Below, piece after piece: positions 24,111 through 33,742 of a DNA stretch of 64,000 bases. Origin of the DNA: an uncultured Ruminococcus sp. (GTDB taxonomy: Bacteria; Bacillota; Clostridia; Oscillospirales; Ruminococcaceae); NCBI GenBank assembly GCA_937926145.1, contig CALANW010000164.1, positions 41,511 to 105,510 of the forward strand, written 5' to 3'. The notes under the pieces were generated by a model. It was not told the DNA's origin. It saw only the letters and a program-made list of their open reading frames with translations, and did not search any database. Positions within the stretch are counted from its first letter, which is position 1, and every line of letters begins with the position of its first letter. A program made the translations under genes and the position numbers.

Positions 24111-26860
24111 TGAAGAATCCTTTTATCGTTCCGAACAGAAGCGAAATATCGATAGGCTTTGCAATGTGTGCGTTCATTCCTGCGTTTATTGCGTTCTGAC
24201 GGTCTTCCTCGAACGCGTTTGCAGTCATTGCGATTATCGGAATGTTCGCCTTTGTCTTATCGTCCATCGCGCGAATTCGCTTTGTTGCTTCATAGCCGTT
24301 CATTTTCGGCATCTGAACGTCCATAAGGATAAGGTCGTAGCGGTCGGGAGCGGCTTCTTCCATTTTCTTAACGGCTATTTCGCCGTCCTCGGCGGTATCG
24401 ACCTCCAAGCCTGCATCACTGAGCAGTTCTGACGCGATCTCGGCGTTAAGTTCGTAGCAGGATTCTCTTTCCCGTGAACATCTCCTGCGGCTTTTCCTCG
24501 GTTTCGGCAGGAGCGGAAGGGGAGTACGGCTTCGACAGTATATCGCGAAGCTCGGACATAAATATCGGCTTTGTGCAAAATGCGGTAACGCCTGCTTCGC
24601 GCGCTTCCGATTCTATTTCCGTCCAGTCGTATGCGGTGAGGATTATTATCGGCGCGGAGTTTCCGACAATGCGGCGAATTCTTCGGGTTATCTCAACGCC
24701 GTTCATATCTGGTATCATCCAGTCGATGATGTAAACGCCGAACTCGTCGCGGCGCTCTATGGCAAATTTTGTTTGCAGGAGTGCTTCCTTGCCCGTGGTT
24801 GTCCACTCGGAGCGCATACCTACGCTGTCGAGCATCTTTGTTATGCTTGCGCAGGTGTTGAAATCATCGTCGGCAACGAGCGCGCGCATACCTTTCAGTT
24901 CGGGTATGATTATATCGGTCTGCGTTCTGTTTCCGCAGGTCTTGAAGCGAAGCTTTACAATGAATTCCGAGCCTTTTCCGAGTTCACTGTTTACGGTTAT
25001 CGTTCCGCCCATCATATCAACGATGCTCTTTGCAATGGACATTCCAAGACCCGTGCCTTGGATACCGCTTATGGTCGTTGTCTGCTCGCGCGTGAAAGCT
25101 TCAAAGATATGGTCCTTGAATTCATCGCTGATGCCGATGCCCGTGTCCTTTATGTGGAACTCAAAATCGGCATGACCCTTGGGTGCACCCTCGATCTCCT
25201 TTATCCAGAAGCGGATATTTCCGCCCGGTTTGGTGAATTTTACGGCGTTGCTGAGAATGTTCAGAAGCACTTGGTTAAGTCGAAGTTTGTCGGTTATAAC
25301 GTCCTCGCTCATAACGTTCTGCGTGTCGATGAAAAGGTCGAGCTGCTTCGACGCGACATTCGGCAGGACGATCATTCTCAGGTCGTTGAGCAAGTCGGAA
25401 AGATGAACGGGGGATTCTTCAATGGTTATCTTGCCGCTTTCGATATGGCTCATATCGAGGACATCGTTTATGAGCGAAAGCAGGTGATTGCCCGATGTTG
25501 CGATCTTGGAAAGACAGTACTTTACGGTTTCGATGTTGTCGATATGTGAAGCCGCGAGTGCCGTAAAGCCGATTATAGCATTGAGCGGAGTGCGGATATC
25601 GTGCGAAATGCTGTTGAGGAACGTTGTCTTTGCGCGGTTCGATTTTTCAGCGGCGGCAAGGGCGGCAGTGAGTATGTCATGCTGCTTCTTTTCGTTCGCG
25701 ATAATGGCATCGATGTTCTGAAAGCCTGCTATAATGTATCTTGAATTCTCGTATCTTATGTATTTGAATTGGTAGTAATGCGTTTCGCCGTTTTCCATGA
25801 TGCGGTAGGAAGAAACATACTCACCGTTTTTCTCAAGCTTTTTCATCACGGTTTCAAGCTTCATCGCTTCGAGCATCATTTTCTTATCATCAGGGTGAAC
25901 ACGTTCATCGATGTAGAGTTTGCAGGTGTCATAGTATGAGATCTCGCGTCTTTTTTCGATATCGATACTGCCCGTGACATAGCCGTCGAGCTTGAGTATG
26001 GTCGCGGTATTTGTGTTTGGGTCGATAAGGTAGATGTTGAGGTAATCTTTGCCGAGAGCGTTGAAGATATCGAGCTGATCCTTTATTGCGGCATCATGAC
26101 GGTATTTCTGCATTATTTCATCGGTGATATCAATGCCGTAGATAACACATTCTATGTGGTCGTTGGTTGGGTTGAGAATTATACGGGCGGCAAGACGCGC
26201 GTATTTTGCACCGTTGTCATCATAGCTTGCGCGGATGATCTGATCGAACTGCGCAGTTCCGTTGTGGTATGCGTTTAAAAGCGCTTTTCGGCTGAAACGT
26301 GAGATGAAGTCGGACTTTTCCTTTTCGTCCGAGATGAAACGTTAAAGGTCCTCGATAACGTGATCTATTGTGTATTTTGAAAAGTCCACCGGTGCTGCGG
26401 CAGCATCGCCGCCTACGCTAAGGCAAACATCGTCCGTGACGTCCATGTGGAAAATTCTGAGTGCGTTCGGCATGGACTGAACGAGCATTCGTATCTGCGT
26501 TTCAAACTGCTCCTTGGCTTTTACTTCGTCCGTGATATCGCGCGCATATTCGGTGAAGACCTTTCTGCCGTCCAGTTCGGATATAGTTGTTTTTACGGCG
26601 AAAGAACGCCCTCCGTTGTGTACAACGGTATCGTATGAAGACCTGCCTTCCATATTGCGCAGAGGGCAGAACGGACATTGTTCATCATAGCCCATAAAAT
26701 ACTTGTAGCAGGGATTTCCGATGCAGTCTTCACCTGATAATGGGAAGAATTTCTTTGCGGTATCGTTGGCATAGATCATGGAAAGTGTTTCAAGGTCGCT
26801 GACCTATATCAGCTGTACAGAATCGATTAGTATTGATTCAAATAATTTTTCCCTGTTCAT
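24106..26860 (-). pseudogene. Decayed hybrid histidine kinase
   Basis: One ancestral gene starting at the ATG at 26860 (GGAGG ribosome binding site). It encodes PAS-type sensor domains without membrane helices (MIYANDTAKKFF, then GIDITDEIMQKY), HisKA (ISHDIRTPLNAIIGF), HATPase (DTGIGISDEF, GTGLGMS), a first receiver (ALVADDDFNTC..IIDWMIPDMNG) and a last receiver (LMDVQMPKMNG, AKPID). Three lesions are visible. There is an in-frame TAG at 26804-26806 and an in-frame TAA at 26342-26344. Near 24460 about 11 nt are lost, fusing KRILL to an out-of-frame ELNAEIASELL and removing the acidic AEDN pocket of the last receiver. The promoter is intact. The fragment 24446-26113 could still make a soluble kinase if reinitiated. 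Confidence 0.88.
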
Positions 26861-26923
26861 AAAATTTGCCTCCGCAGTATTTCCCTGTTTTTCCTGATTT
26901 AATCAGCATAAATTATTCATTTT

Positions 26924-26952
26924 ATTATAACATTGACAGGCGTTTTTGTCAA
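26924..26952 (-). promoter_or_regulatory. Promoter of the decayed kinase
   Basis: On the minus strand TTGACA (26947-26952), a 17-nt spacer and TATAAT (26924-26929): a perfect consensus kept in front of a broken gene. Confidence 0.8.
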
Positions 26953-26986
26953 ATCCTTGGAATTTTTCGACTTAAACGTTTATATA

Positions 26987-27015
26987 TTGACAAAAAAAGC
27001 CATAGGTGCTACAAT
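26987..27015 (+). promoter_or_regulatory. Promoter of the signalling cluster
   Basis: TTGACA (26987-26992), a 17-nt spacer and TACAAT (27010-27015). The two divergent -35 boxes are 34 bases apart. A perfect 15-bp palindrome CTACCATAATGGTAG follows near 27041 and overlaps a candidate ATG; it could be an operator. Confidence 0.75.
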
Positions 27016-27071
27016 AAATAATAGTGTTATAAAAATCAAAACCTACCATAATGGTAGAAAAAGGATATAAA

Positions 27072-29618
27072 GTGAACTTTTTTACTAAAAATAAACCGCA
27101 TTTGATATTGCTTGCAAATGCTTTTATCATATTATGCATACTGGTGTATGTTATTTGGTTCGCGGTAGATCTGCGAATGGATTCTTTTAACGGCGAAAGA
27201 CAGAAATTTGTTAATTCGACCTCCGTTGTTATGCAGGAGGTCAATAATTATATGGATAATTCGTCCGAGATAGTCAGAAACTGGGCGAAGCTTGTAAACA
27301 GCCGAAGCTGGACTGTGGAGGAAACTATCGAAACGCTCTCCGACCTTAATTCCAACAGTGATATTATGGTGCAGGTCGTATTTGCGGACGACCTCGACGG
27401 AATTTCGTCCACATACGGCGATGAGAGCTGTATCGGCGTTAATTACAGCAAGGTCTACAGCCTTTCGACCGAGCTGGCGGATTTCCGCGTGAATTCCGCC
27501 TGGGGCGATGTCCTTGTTTCGAGCGTTTTCACGAACAGTGTTGATGCCGTGCAGAGTATCGCGTTCGCCGCAATGGCAGAGGTGCTGAATAAAAAAGGCG
27601 AAAGCGTTCAGGCGTATATAATGCGAGTTGAGCCGGTTGAAAATCTCAACAAAAAATGGGTGATGAGCATCATCTATCCCGAATCACAGCTGAGTATGAT
27701 AACCAAATACGGCGACTATGTTTTCCGCTCGCAGATGATGAAGAACTCCAACTTCTATGAGTTCCTGCGCTCGTATAACGATATCACTTACCCCGAGCTT
27801 CAGAAAATGACGGACGGGATAAACTCTGCCAACGAAGCGGGAAGCGTCATAATGAAGAATTCATTCGGCAATGAAACGCTTTTTGCGTATTCCGTAAAGG
27901 GCAATAACGAATGGGTCATCATTGCGGCGATAGAAACGGACGACCTCGGAACGAACCGCACACAGTGGGGTATGGTAGCGGTGATAATGATACTGTTTTC
28001 CGCACTGGTCGTGGTGAACCTGCTGTACTTTATGTCGCTGACGCATCAGCTGAAATACAGTCTTATCGAACTGCAAAAGGCTAATCAGGCAAAGACGCGC
28101 TTCCTTTCGTCCATGAGCCACGATATCAGAACGCCGATGAATGCTGTTATCGGTCTTACAAGGATAGCGGAGCATAATATCGATGAAAAGGCGAACGTTC
28201 AGGAGTGCCTGCGCAAAATTTCACTCGCAAGCAAGCATCTGCTCACGCTGATAAACGATATCCTTGATATCTCGCAGGTCGAGAGCGGAAAGTTCGAATT
28301 CAAGCCTGCCGTTTTCTCGCTCGAAGATTCCGCTTCGGGATTGGTCAATATCCTTTATCAGCAGGCTAACGAAAAGAATATCCTCTGCGAAGTGAGTGTG
28401 AGAAACATCACGCAGGAGTATCTTTTCACGGATAAAATGCGCCTTGAGCAGATATGGCTCAATATCCTCAGCAATGCGATAAAATATACGCCCGAGGGCG
28501 GAAAGATACTGATCGATTTCAGCGAGGAAGAAGTCCCGACCGATCCATCAAAGGTACGGCTTATTTTCCGCTCGACCGATACCGGCGTCGGAATGTCACC
28601 CGAGTTTATCAAGAACATCTTTGAGCCGTTCGAGCGTGAACGCGACAGCCGCACCGACAAAGTCCAGGGTTCGGGACTTGGAATGGCTATCACAAAGCAG
28701 ATCGTTGATATGCTCGGCGGAACGATAGAAGTTCAGAGCAAAGAGGACGAAGGCTCGACCTTTACCGTAAAGATAGATATCGAGCGCGCAGAGGGCGCTC
28801 CGAATGTTGGCAGACGTCTTGACGGCATCGGCGTTCTCACTGTCGGAAGCGTTTCCGTCACGGAAAATATCAGGGCAACGCTCATTGAACTCGGCACAGA
28901 TACGGAGTGCGCAGAGGACGATGACAGTGCGGTTTCGCTCATTGAGGAAATGAAAAAGCGTTCGAGCGGCTGCCGTGTTGTGGTAATTGACCGAGTAATG
29001 GGTTCGCTTGACTGCCTTAGGACGGTACGCAGGATAAAGGAACGCTTCGGTGACGAAAGTCCGCTTATGCTTATCTCAGCATTCAGCTGTGCGGATATCG
29101 AGGCTCAGGCTTTGGAAGACGGCGCGAGCGGATTTATTTCAAAGCCCGTTTTCAAAACGCCGCTCTATGAAAAGATATGCGATGTCCTCTGCGGAAGAAA
29201 CAGCAGAGTTCAGAAGAAGTTTGACGATGATCCCGACCTTGCAGGTGTTCGTCTGCTCGTTGCGGAAGATAACGACCTCAACTGGGAGATCGCGAGCGAG
29301 ATGTTCAGTATGTACGATATCATTGCCGACCGTGCCGAAAACGGCAGGGAATGTGTCGATATGCTGAAAAAAGCCGATGTCGGAACATACACGATGATAT
29401 TTATGGACATTCAGATGCCGATAATGAACGGCTATGAAGCGGCAAGGGAGATACGAAACCTTGACGATAAGCTTAAAGCAAAAATACCTATAGTTGCAAT
29501 GACCGCGGACGCATTCGCTTCGGATATCGCCGCAAGCGCCGAGGCAGGAATGAACGGTCATATATCCAAACCGATAGATTTCGACTTAGTCATATCGGAG
29601 ATAAAAAAGTACATTTGA
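27072..29618 (+). CDS. Hybrid sensor histidine kinase with two receivers
   Basis: About 848 residues if translation starts at the GTG (27072), which has an AAAAAGGA site at proper distance. The ATG at 27051 adds seven residues, has no site and lies in a palindrome. Positions below count from 27051. A membrane helix is at 17-40 and an external Cache-like sensor at 41-300. A second helix is at 307-328. HisKA has His357 (MSHDIRTPMNAVIGL). HATPase has DTGVGMSPEF and GSGLGMA. A degenerate receiver (about 598-710) keeps an Asp in VVVIDRVMG but lacks the acidic pair. A complete receiver (about 730-853) has LLVAEDNDLN and Asp786. No Hpt domain is present. It heads the cluster and is followed at 41 bases by a solute-binding lipoprotein. 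Confidence 0.92.
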   Translation: MNFFTKNKPHLILLANAFIILCILVYVIWFAVDLRMDSFNGERQKFVNSTSVVMQEVNNYMDNSSEIVRNWAKLVNSRSWTVEETIETLSDLNSNSDIMVQVVFADDLDGISSTYGDESCIGVNYSKVYSLSTELADFRVNSAWGDVLVSSVFTNSVDAVQSIAFAAMAEVLNKKGESVQAYIMRVEPVENLNKKWVMSIIYPESQLSMITKYGDYVFRSQMMKNSNFYEFLRSYNDITYPELQKMTDGINSANEAGSVIMKNSFGNETLFAYSVKGNNEWVIIAAIETDDLGTNRTQWGMVAVIMILFSALVVVNLLYFMSLTHQLKYSLIELQKANQAKTRFLSSMSHDIRTPMNAVIGLTRIAEHNIDEKANVQECLRKISLASKHLLTLINDILDISQVESGKFEFKPAVFSLEDSASGLVNILYQQANEKNILCEVSVRNITQEYLFTDKMRLEQIWLNILSNAIKYTPEGGKILIDFSEEEVPTDPSKVRLIFRSTDTGVGMSPEFIKNIFEPFERERDSRTDKVQGSGLGMAITKQIVDMLGGTIEVQSKEDEGSTFTVKIDIERAEGAPNVGRRLDGIGVLTVGSVSVTENIRATLIELGTDTECAEDDDSAVSLIEEMKKRSSGCRVVVIDRVMGSLDCLRTVRRIKERFGDESPLMLISAFSCADIEAQALEDGASGFISKPVFKTPLYEKICDVLCGRNSRVQKKFDDDPDLAGVRLLVAEDNDLNWEIASEMFSMYDIIADRAENGRECVDMLKKADVGTYTMIFMDIQMPIMNGYEAAREIRNLDDKLKAKIPIVAMTADAFASDIAASAEAGMNGHISKPIDFDLVISEIKKYI

Positions 29619-29659
29619 TTTAACATATAATGGACTGACTTAAAAGGAAGGATATATTA

Positions 29660-30951
29660 ATGAAAAAGGTAGTTTCTGTTTTATCCGCAGCTGCTGTTGC
29701 GGCAGGAATTTTCACAGGCTGCTCCGCAAAGAGCGGGAGCAAGGAGTTTTCACCATCACTGGATACAGAAGCAAATGTTACTATCAATGTGAACGGAAGC
29801 TGGTCGAACTTTGAAGCGCTTGAAGCAGCAGCGGCTGACTGGAATGAGATCTACCCGAATGTGAATATCAGCTACAGCAGGATCGATGATTATTATAATA
29901 TTCTCGACACACTCGTTGACAGCGATCAAAAGCCTGATATCGTTATTTTCAATCCAAATACATACTACACTGGCAAGGATAAGATAATCGACAGCCTTGC
30001 CGACCTTTCCCAAGCAGGTCTTGACACAAGCATCTATAACGATGGGGTCTTGAATGCGATCACAGTAGACGGCAAGCTTTGCATCTTCGCATGGGGAACT
30101 GCTGCATCGGGGTTCGTTGTGAATAAGAATATCCTTGACAGCCTTGGACTCTCCGTTCCGCAGACGCACGATGAATTCATAAAAGTCTGCGATACGCTCA
30201 AAGAGAATGGCTACACTCCAATTCAGGGCTGCACGGACAGCATTTACGGCAATATCCTCAAAAATGAGTGCTACTACCGTATTTTCGGCGAAAATGATTC
30301 CGAAGAGGTCATAAACGCGCTTTCAACCGATGCGGCAGACTGCGGAAGTTACTTCACAGACGAATACAGCGCAATGATAAAGCTTGTTGAGAGCGGTTAC
30401 ATCGATACCGCGGTCAATGACAGCATTGCCGATATCTACGAGGGAAGTATTCTCCACTTCTTTGAGGGAAACACACCGTTCCTCTGCTTCACAACAGAAG
30501 GATTCAGCGGTATGAAGAAGCGCGAAACCAAGTCGGAGGCTTTCACAGCTTCTCCGTTTGAATATGAGTTCGTTTCACTGCCGGTATGCGGTGATGAAAA
30601 AGTTCTTGTCAAGGATACGTTCGGCGGACTTGCCGCTGTTGAGGACAGCGAAAATGAAGAATGGGCAAAGGAATTCCTGCGCTTCCTCTGCTGTCCCGAT
30701 GAAATAAACAAAATGGCAGAAACGAAGGGAGTTCCTTCCGTCCTCGGAAGCGGCGACGGAAAGTATTTTTCGGATCTTTATGCAATTCCGCAGGAAAGAA
30801 AAGCTGCCGTAAAATATATGTCGAGATTAAACGCTGTTGATGACAGCCTTAGATCGACATTCATGATATCGCAAACGGTGATATCACAACTCCCGAAGAG
30901 GCGCAGGCTCATTTTGAGCAGTTCCTCAGCACTGTAACGCCTGCGGAATGA
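29660..30951 (+). CDS. Extracellular solute-binding lipoprotein 1, C-terminal frameshift
   Basis: A family 1 (sugar type) solute-binding protein with a signal peptide and lipobox FTGC (Cys20), then the two-lobed domain (WSNFEALEAAAADWNEIYPNV; KPDIVIFNP; AWGTAASGFVVNKNIL). As written, the frame stops at 30937 after an unlikely tail (SQLPKRRRLILSSSSAL). A one-base shift near 30863 instead gives DIANGDITTPEEAQAHF and ends PAE at 30951, a normal end for this family. So there is either a recent 1-nt deletion (AAT to AT) or a sequence error. No ABC permease or ATPase gene is nearby. It sits directly after a hybrid kinase, so a role as the kinase's periplasm-facing ligand receptor is likely. AAGGAAGG precedes the ATG. 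Confidence 0.85.
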
Positions 30952-31368
30952 TAAAATGACAGAATAAAATGTTTGTCAAACCTTAAACTATATCGTCAAT
31001 TTATAGAAAATTCATACATAAGATATCGTGTATTTACATCAAAAACTGCATATTGCAGTATAATAAAGGAATAAAGTTGTTACTTTTATTTCCAACAAAA
31101 TGAAATGATTTTTTTCAAAATCCTGTTTTATTGTCAGCTTTAAGCGGTCACAACAGCTGATGAGGAGCATAATTCGATCAAGATCAAATCGTTTATACTG
31201 ATTTTTTGTCTGCACTTTGATTAAAAATTAGTATTATGCTGTCTGAAACTGATCGGAGAAAGTTTTCGTTTTTTATTTTCATACAGTACAGCAAATGTCC
31301 ACTTCTCAGAAATTCTCAGCATCCGCACAAAGCATTCGTATTTACAGAAAAAGGAGAAATGATCAACG
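30952..31368. other. Non-coding space before the GGDEF gene
   Basis: 417 bases without a gene. A TATAAT at 31059-31064 overlaps the 3' side of a perfect palindrome CTGCA-TAT-TGCAG (31046-31058), with a poor -35 match at a 20-nt distance. The right end of the MITE-like element (GATTTTTTGTCTGCACTTTG to AAAAATTAGTA) lies at 31195-31233. No cyclic-di-GMP riboswitch core was found by eye. Confidence 0.5.
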
Positions 31369-33321
31369 ATGTGTTCTGATTTTCAATTGACAATGAAACA
31401 AGCGCTTGAAGAGATCGAGCGGTACAAGCAGGTCTTTACATCGGTATTTATGCTGGACGAAGAATCTGTAGGCAGCGGAGAATCCGCACAGATAAGAAGA
31501 GAAATGCAGACAGACCACAGATTTACGGACAAGCTCATAGATACTGTTATCGAGGTATGCCGTGCTGCGCTCAAAGGCGAAGCTGTGCTTTCAAAGCTTG
31601 TTTTTTCCGATACTGAGATCTACCAGATCACTGCAAGATATATCACCGCGGACGGCAAACCGTATATAATCGGTATGGTAAAGTCCATCGACCCGAGCGA
31701 CAGCCTTGTGCTTGACGACGAAACTCACAGCGGTTTTGCGGGAAAATTGGCATCATATCACGAAAATATGTATAAAGATATCCTCACGAATGTCTATAAC
31801 CGACGTTATTATGAGGAACAGCTTAAATCCAACCGCATGTCGGCAGGCGTTGCGGTCGTTGACCTTGACGGCTTTGACCTTTATAACAACACCTACGGTC
31901 ACGATACGGGAGATCTTGTGCTTGCATCGGTTGCTGCAACGATAGAGGACTGCATCTCGCCCGATGATACGCTTATCCGTTACGGCGGAGATGAGTTCCT
32001 GCTCATTATCCCCGATGCGAACGAAGAAGCTTTCACGGGAATACTCGAAAATATCAGAGAGCGCATCAAGACCGCCAATGTCCCGAACTATTCGTGGATA
32101 CATATCACGGCAAGCATCGGCGGACTTATCTCGGACGGCGAATCGCTCGGAAATTCCGTTCTTACAGCGGAAAGCCTTATGATCCGCGCGAAGAACCGCA
32201 AGGATATCGTTCTTACCGATAAATCAAACGATTCATCTATCCTCGAGGGCAAGCCCGAAGTGCTGATCGTTGACGATTCGGAGATGAACCGAGAGATACT
32301 TTCCGAAATGCTCGGAAGTGAATATAAAATAACTGAAGCCGAGAACGGCGAGGAGTGTATGGCTGCACTCAAACAGCGCGGAACGGGCATTTCGCTCATT
32401 CTTCTCGATATCGTGATGCCTGTTGCGGACGGATTCGATGTACTTGATTATATGACCTCAACGCACAGGATAGAGGATATCCCCGTAATTATGATCTCGA
32501 GCGAAAACTCCGAGGCGACTATCAGAAAGGCGTATGAGCTCGGCGTTTCCGACTATATAAGCCGTCCTTTCGACGCAAGAGTTGTCTGCCAGCGTGTTGC
32601 GAACACGATAAAGCTTTACTCGAAGCAGAAAAACCTCACAAAACTCGTTACCGAGCAGGTAAACGAAAAGGAAAAGAACAACCGAATGATGATCCGTATC
32701 CTCAGCCAGATCGTTGAATTCCGAAACGGCGAGAGCGGAAGCCATGTTCTTCATATCGAAAAGCTCACCGAGATGCTCATGAAGCAGCTTCTCCGCAAAA
32801 CGGACAAGTATCAGATCGATCCGCAGATGCAGGAGCTTATCCCGACAGCTTCGGCGCTCCACGATATCGGCAAGATCGGCATCGAGGAAAAGATACTCAA
32901 TAAGCCGGGCAAGCTCACTCCCGAGGAATTCGAGATAATGAAGAAGCACTCGGTCATCGGTGAATCTATCCTCACCAGCACTGCCGCAAATCTGAACGAA
33001 CCGCTGATAAAGGTCGCAAGCCAGATATGTAGGTGGCACCACGAAAGATACGACGGAAGAGGCTATCCTGACGGACTTAAAGGGGACGAAATACCCATTT
33101 CGGCTCAGATAGTTTCACTCGCAGATGTTTATGACGCTCTTACAAGCGAGCGTGTTTATAAGAAAGCCTTCTCTCACGAAAAAACAATGGAAATGATACA
33201 GGCAGGTCAGTGCGGTGTGTTCAATCCGATACTTATCGAATGTCTTGTCGATATTCAGGAAGATGTAAAGAGAGAGCTGCTTTCCGACAAAGCAGGGGAA
33301 CCGCAGCCGGTCGGACTCTGA
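31369..33321 (+). CDS. GGDEF - receiver - HD-GYP protein (cyclic-di-GMP turnover)
   Basis: A 650-residue soluble protein. Residues 1-115 form an unassigned PAS-like region. The GGDEF domain (about 135-290) has an intact RYGGDEF (206-210) and metal Asp in DLDGF. The usual inhibitory RxxD is SPDD, so product inhibition is probably lost. The receiver domain (297-412) has VDDSEMN, Asp347 in LLDIVMP and an R-P in place of K-P (SRPFD). HD-GYP (about 440-630) has HDIGKIG (498-503) and HHERYDGRGYPDGLKG, all metal-site residues present. It can in principle both make cyclic-di-GMP and degrade it, with phosphorylation of Asp347 as the switch. AAAGGAG precedes the start. It is followed at 22 bases by the Hpt gene. 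Confidence 0.93.
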   Translation: MCSDFQLTMKQALEEIERYKQVFTSVFMLDEESVGSGESAQIRREMQTDHRFTDKLIDTVIEVCRAALKGEAVLSKLVFSDTEIYQITARYITADGKPYIIGMVKSIDPSDSLVLDDETHSGFAGKLASYHENMYKDILTNVYNRRYYEEQLKSNRMSAGVAVVDLDGFDLYNNTYGHDTGDLVLASVAATIEDCISPDDTLIRYGGDEFLLIIPDANEEAFTGILENIRERIKTANVPNYSWIHITASIGGLISDGESLGNSVLTAESLMIRAKNRKDIVLTDKSNDSSILEGKPEVLIVDDSEMNREILSEMLGSEYKITEAENGEECMAALKQRGTGISLILLDIVMPVADGFDVLDYMTSTHRIEDIPVIMISSENSEATIRKAYELGVSDYISRPFDARVVCQRVANTIKLYSKQKNLTKLVTEQVNEKEKNNRMMIRILSQIVEFRNGESGSHVLHIEKLTEMLMKQLLRKTDKYQIDPQMQELIPTASALHDIGKIGIEEKILNKPGKLTPEEFEIMKKHSVIGESILTSTAANLNEPLIKVASQICRWHHERYDGRGYPDGLKGDEIPISAQIVSLADVYDALTSERVYKKAFSHEKTMEMIQAGQCGVFNPILIECLVDIQEDVKRELLSDKAGEPQPVGL

Positions 33322-33343
33322 CTTAATTTAAAGGAGAAAACTA

Positions 33344-33703
33344 ATGGATATCAGGGAATGTTATGCGGAAATGAACGCCGATTTTGAAGAGGTGGCAAGA
33401 AGATTCGGAAGTGAGGCTATGGTGAAGAAATTCGCCGTTAAGTTCCTCAAGGATTCTTCTTATGCGAATTTGTGCAGCGGATTTGCGGAAAATAACGGAG
33501 AGGAAGCTTTCCGTGCGGCTCATACACTCAAAGGAACTTGCGCGAACCTCGGCTTCAGCGCCCTCTACACAGCTGCGACTGAGCTTACCGAAAAGCTCAG
33601 AGGAAGAAGCACTGAGGGTTCGGAGGAGCTTTTTGAAAAGGTAAAGGAACAGTACGACATAACTATTGCCGCTTTGACCAAGTTTGAAAGCGAAAACGGC
33701 TAA
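33344..33703 (+). CDS. Stand-alone Hpt phosphotransfer protein
   Basis: A 119-residue all-helical protein with the Hpt signature AAHTLKGTCANLG, in which His accepts phosphate from one receiver and gives it to another. The length is that of a single Hpt four-helix bundle and there is no other domain. It supplies the step the hybrid kinases in this window lack. Its placement between the GGDEF-REC-HD-GYP and DUF342 genes suggests it links kinase terminal receivers to the receivers of the cyclic-di-GMP enzymes. AAAGGAG precedes the ATG. Confidence 0.92.
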   Translation: MDIRECYAEMNADFEEVARRFGSEAMVKKFAVKFLKDSSYANLCSGFAENNGEEAFRAAHTLKGTCANLGFSALYTAATELTEKLRGRSTEGSEELFEKVKEQYDITIAALTKFESENG

Positions 33704-33742
33704 TATGAGCGAGCCATGACTTAACAGAGGAGGGTATCCGAA

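Noticed and set aside
24446..26113. An intact 555-residue sensor kinase
   Set aside because: Sequence on both sides continues the same gene in frame (upstream) or after an 11-nt deletion (downstream), so it is a fragment of a pseudogene.
30952..31368. A cyclic-di-GMP riboswitch in front of the GGDEF gene
   Set aside because: I searched by eye for the GEMM core and its tetraloop receptor and did not find them; only a palindrome at a -10 box and a MITE end are seen.
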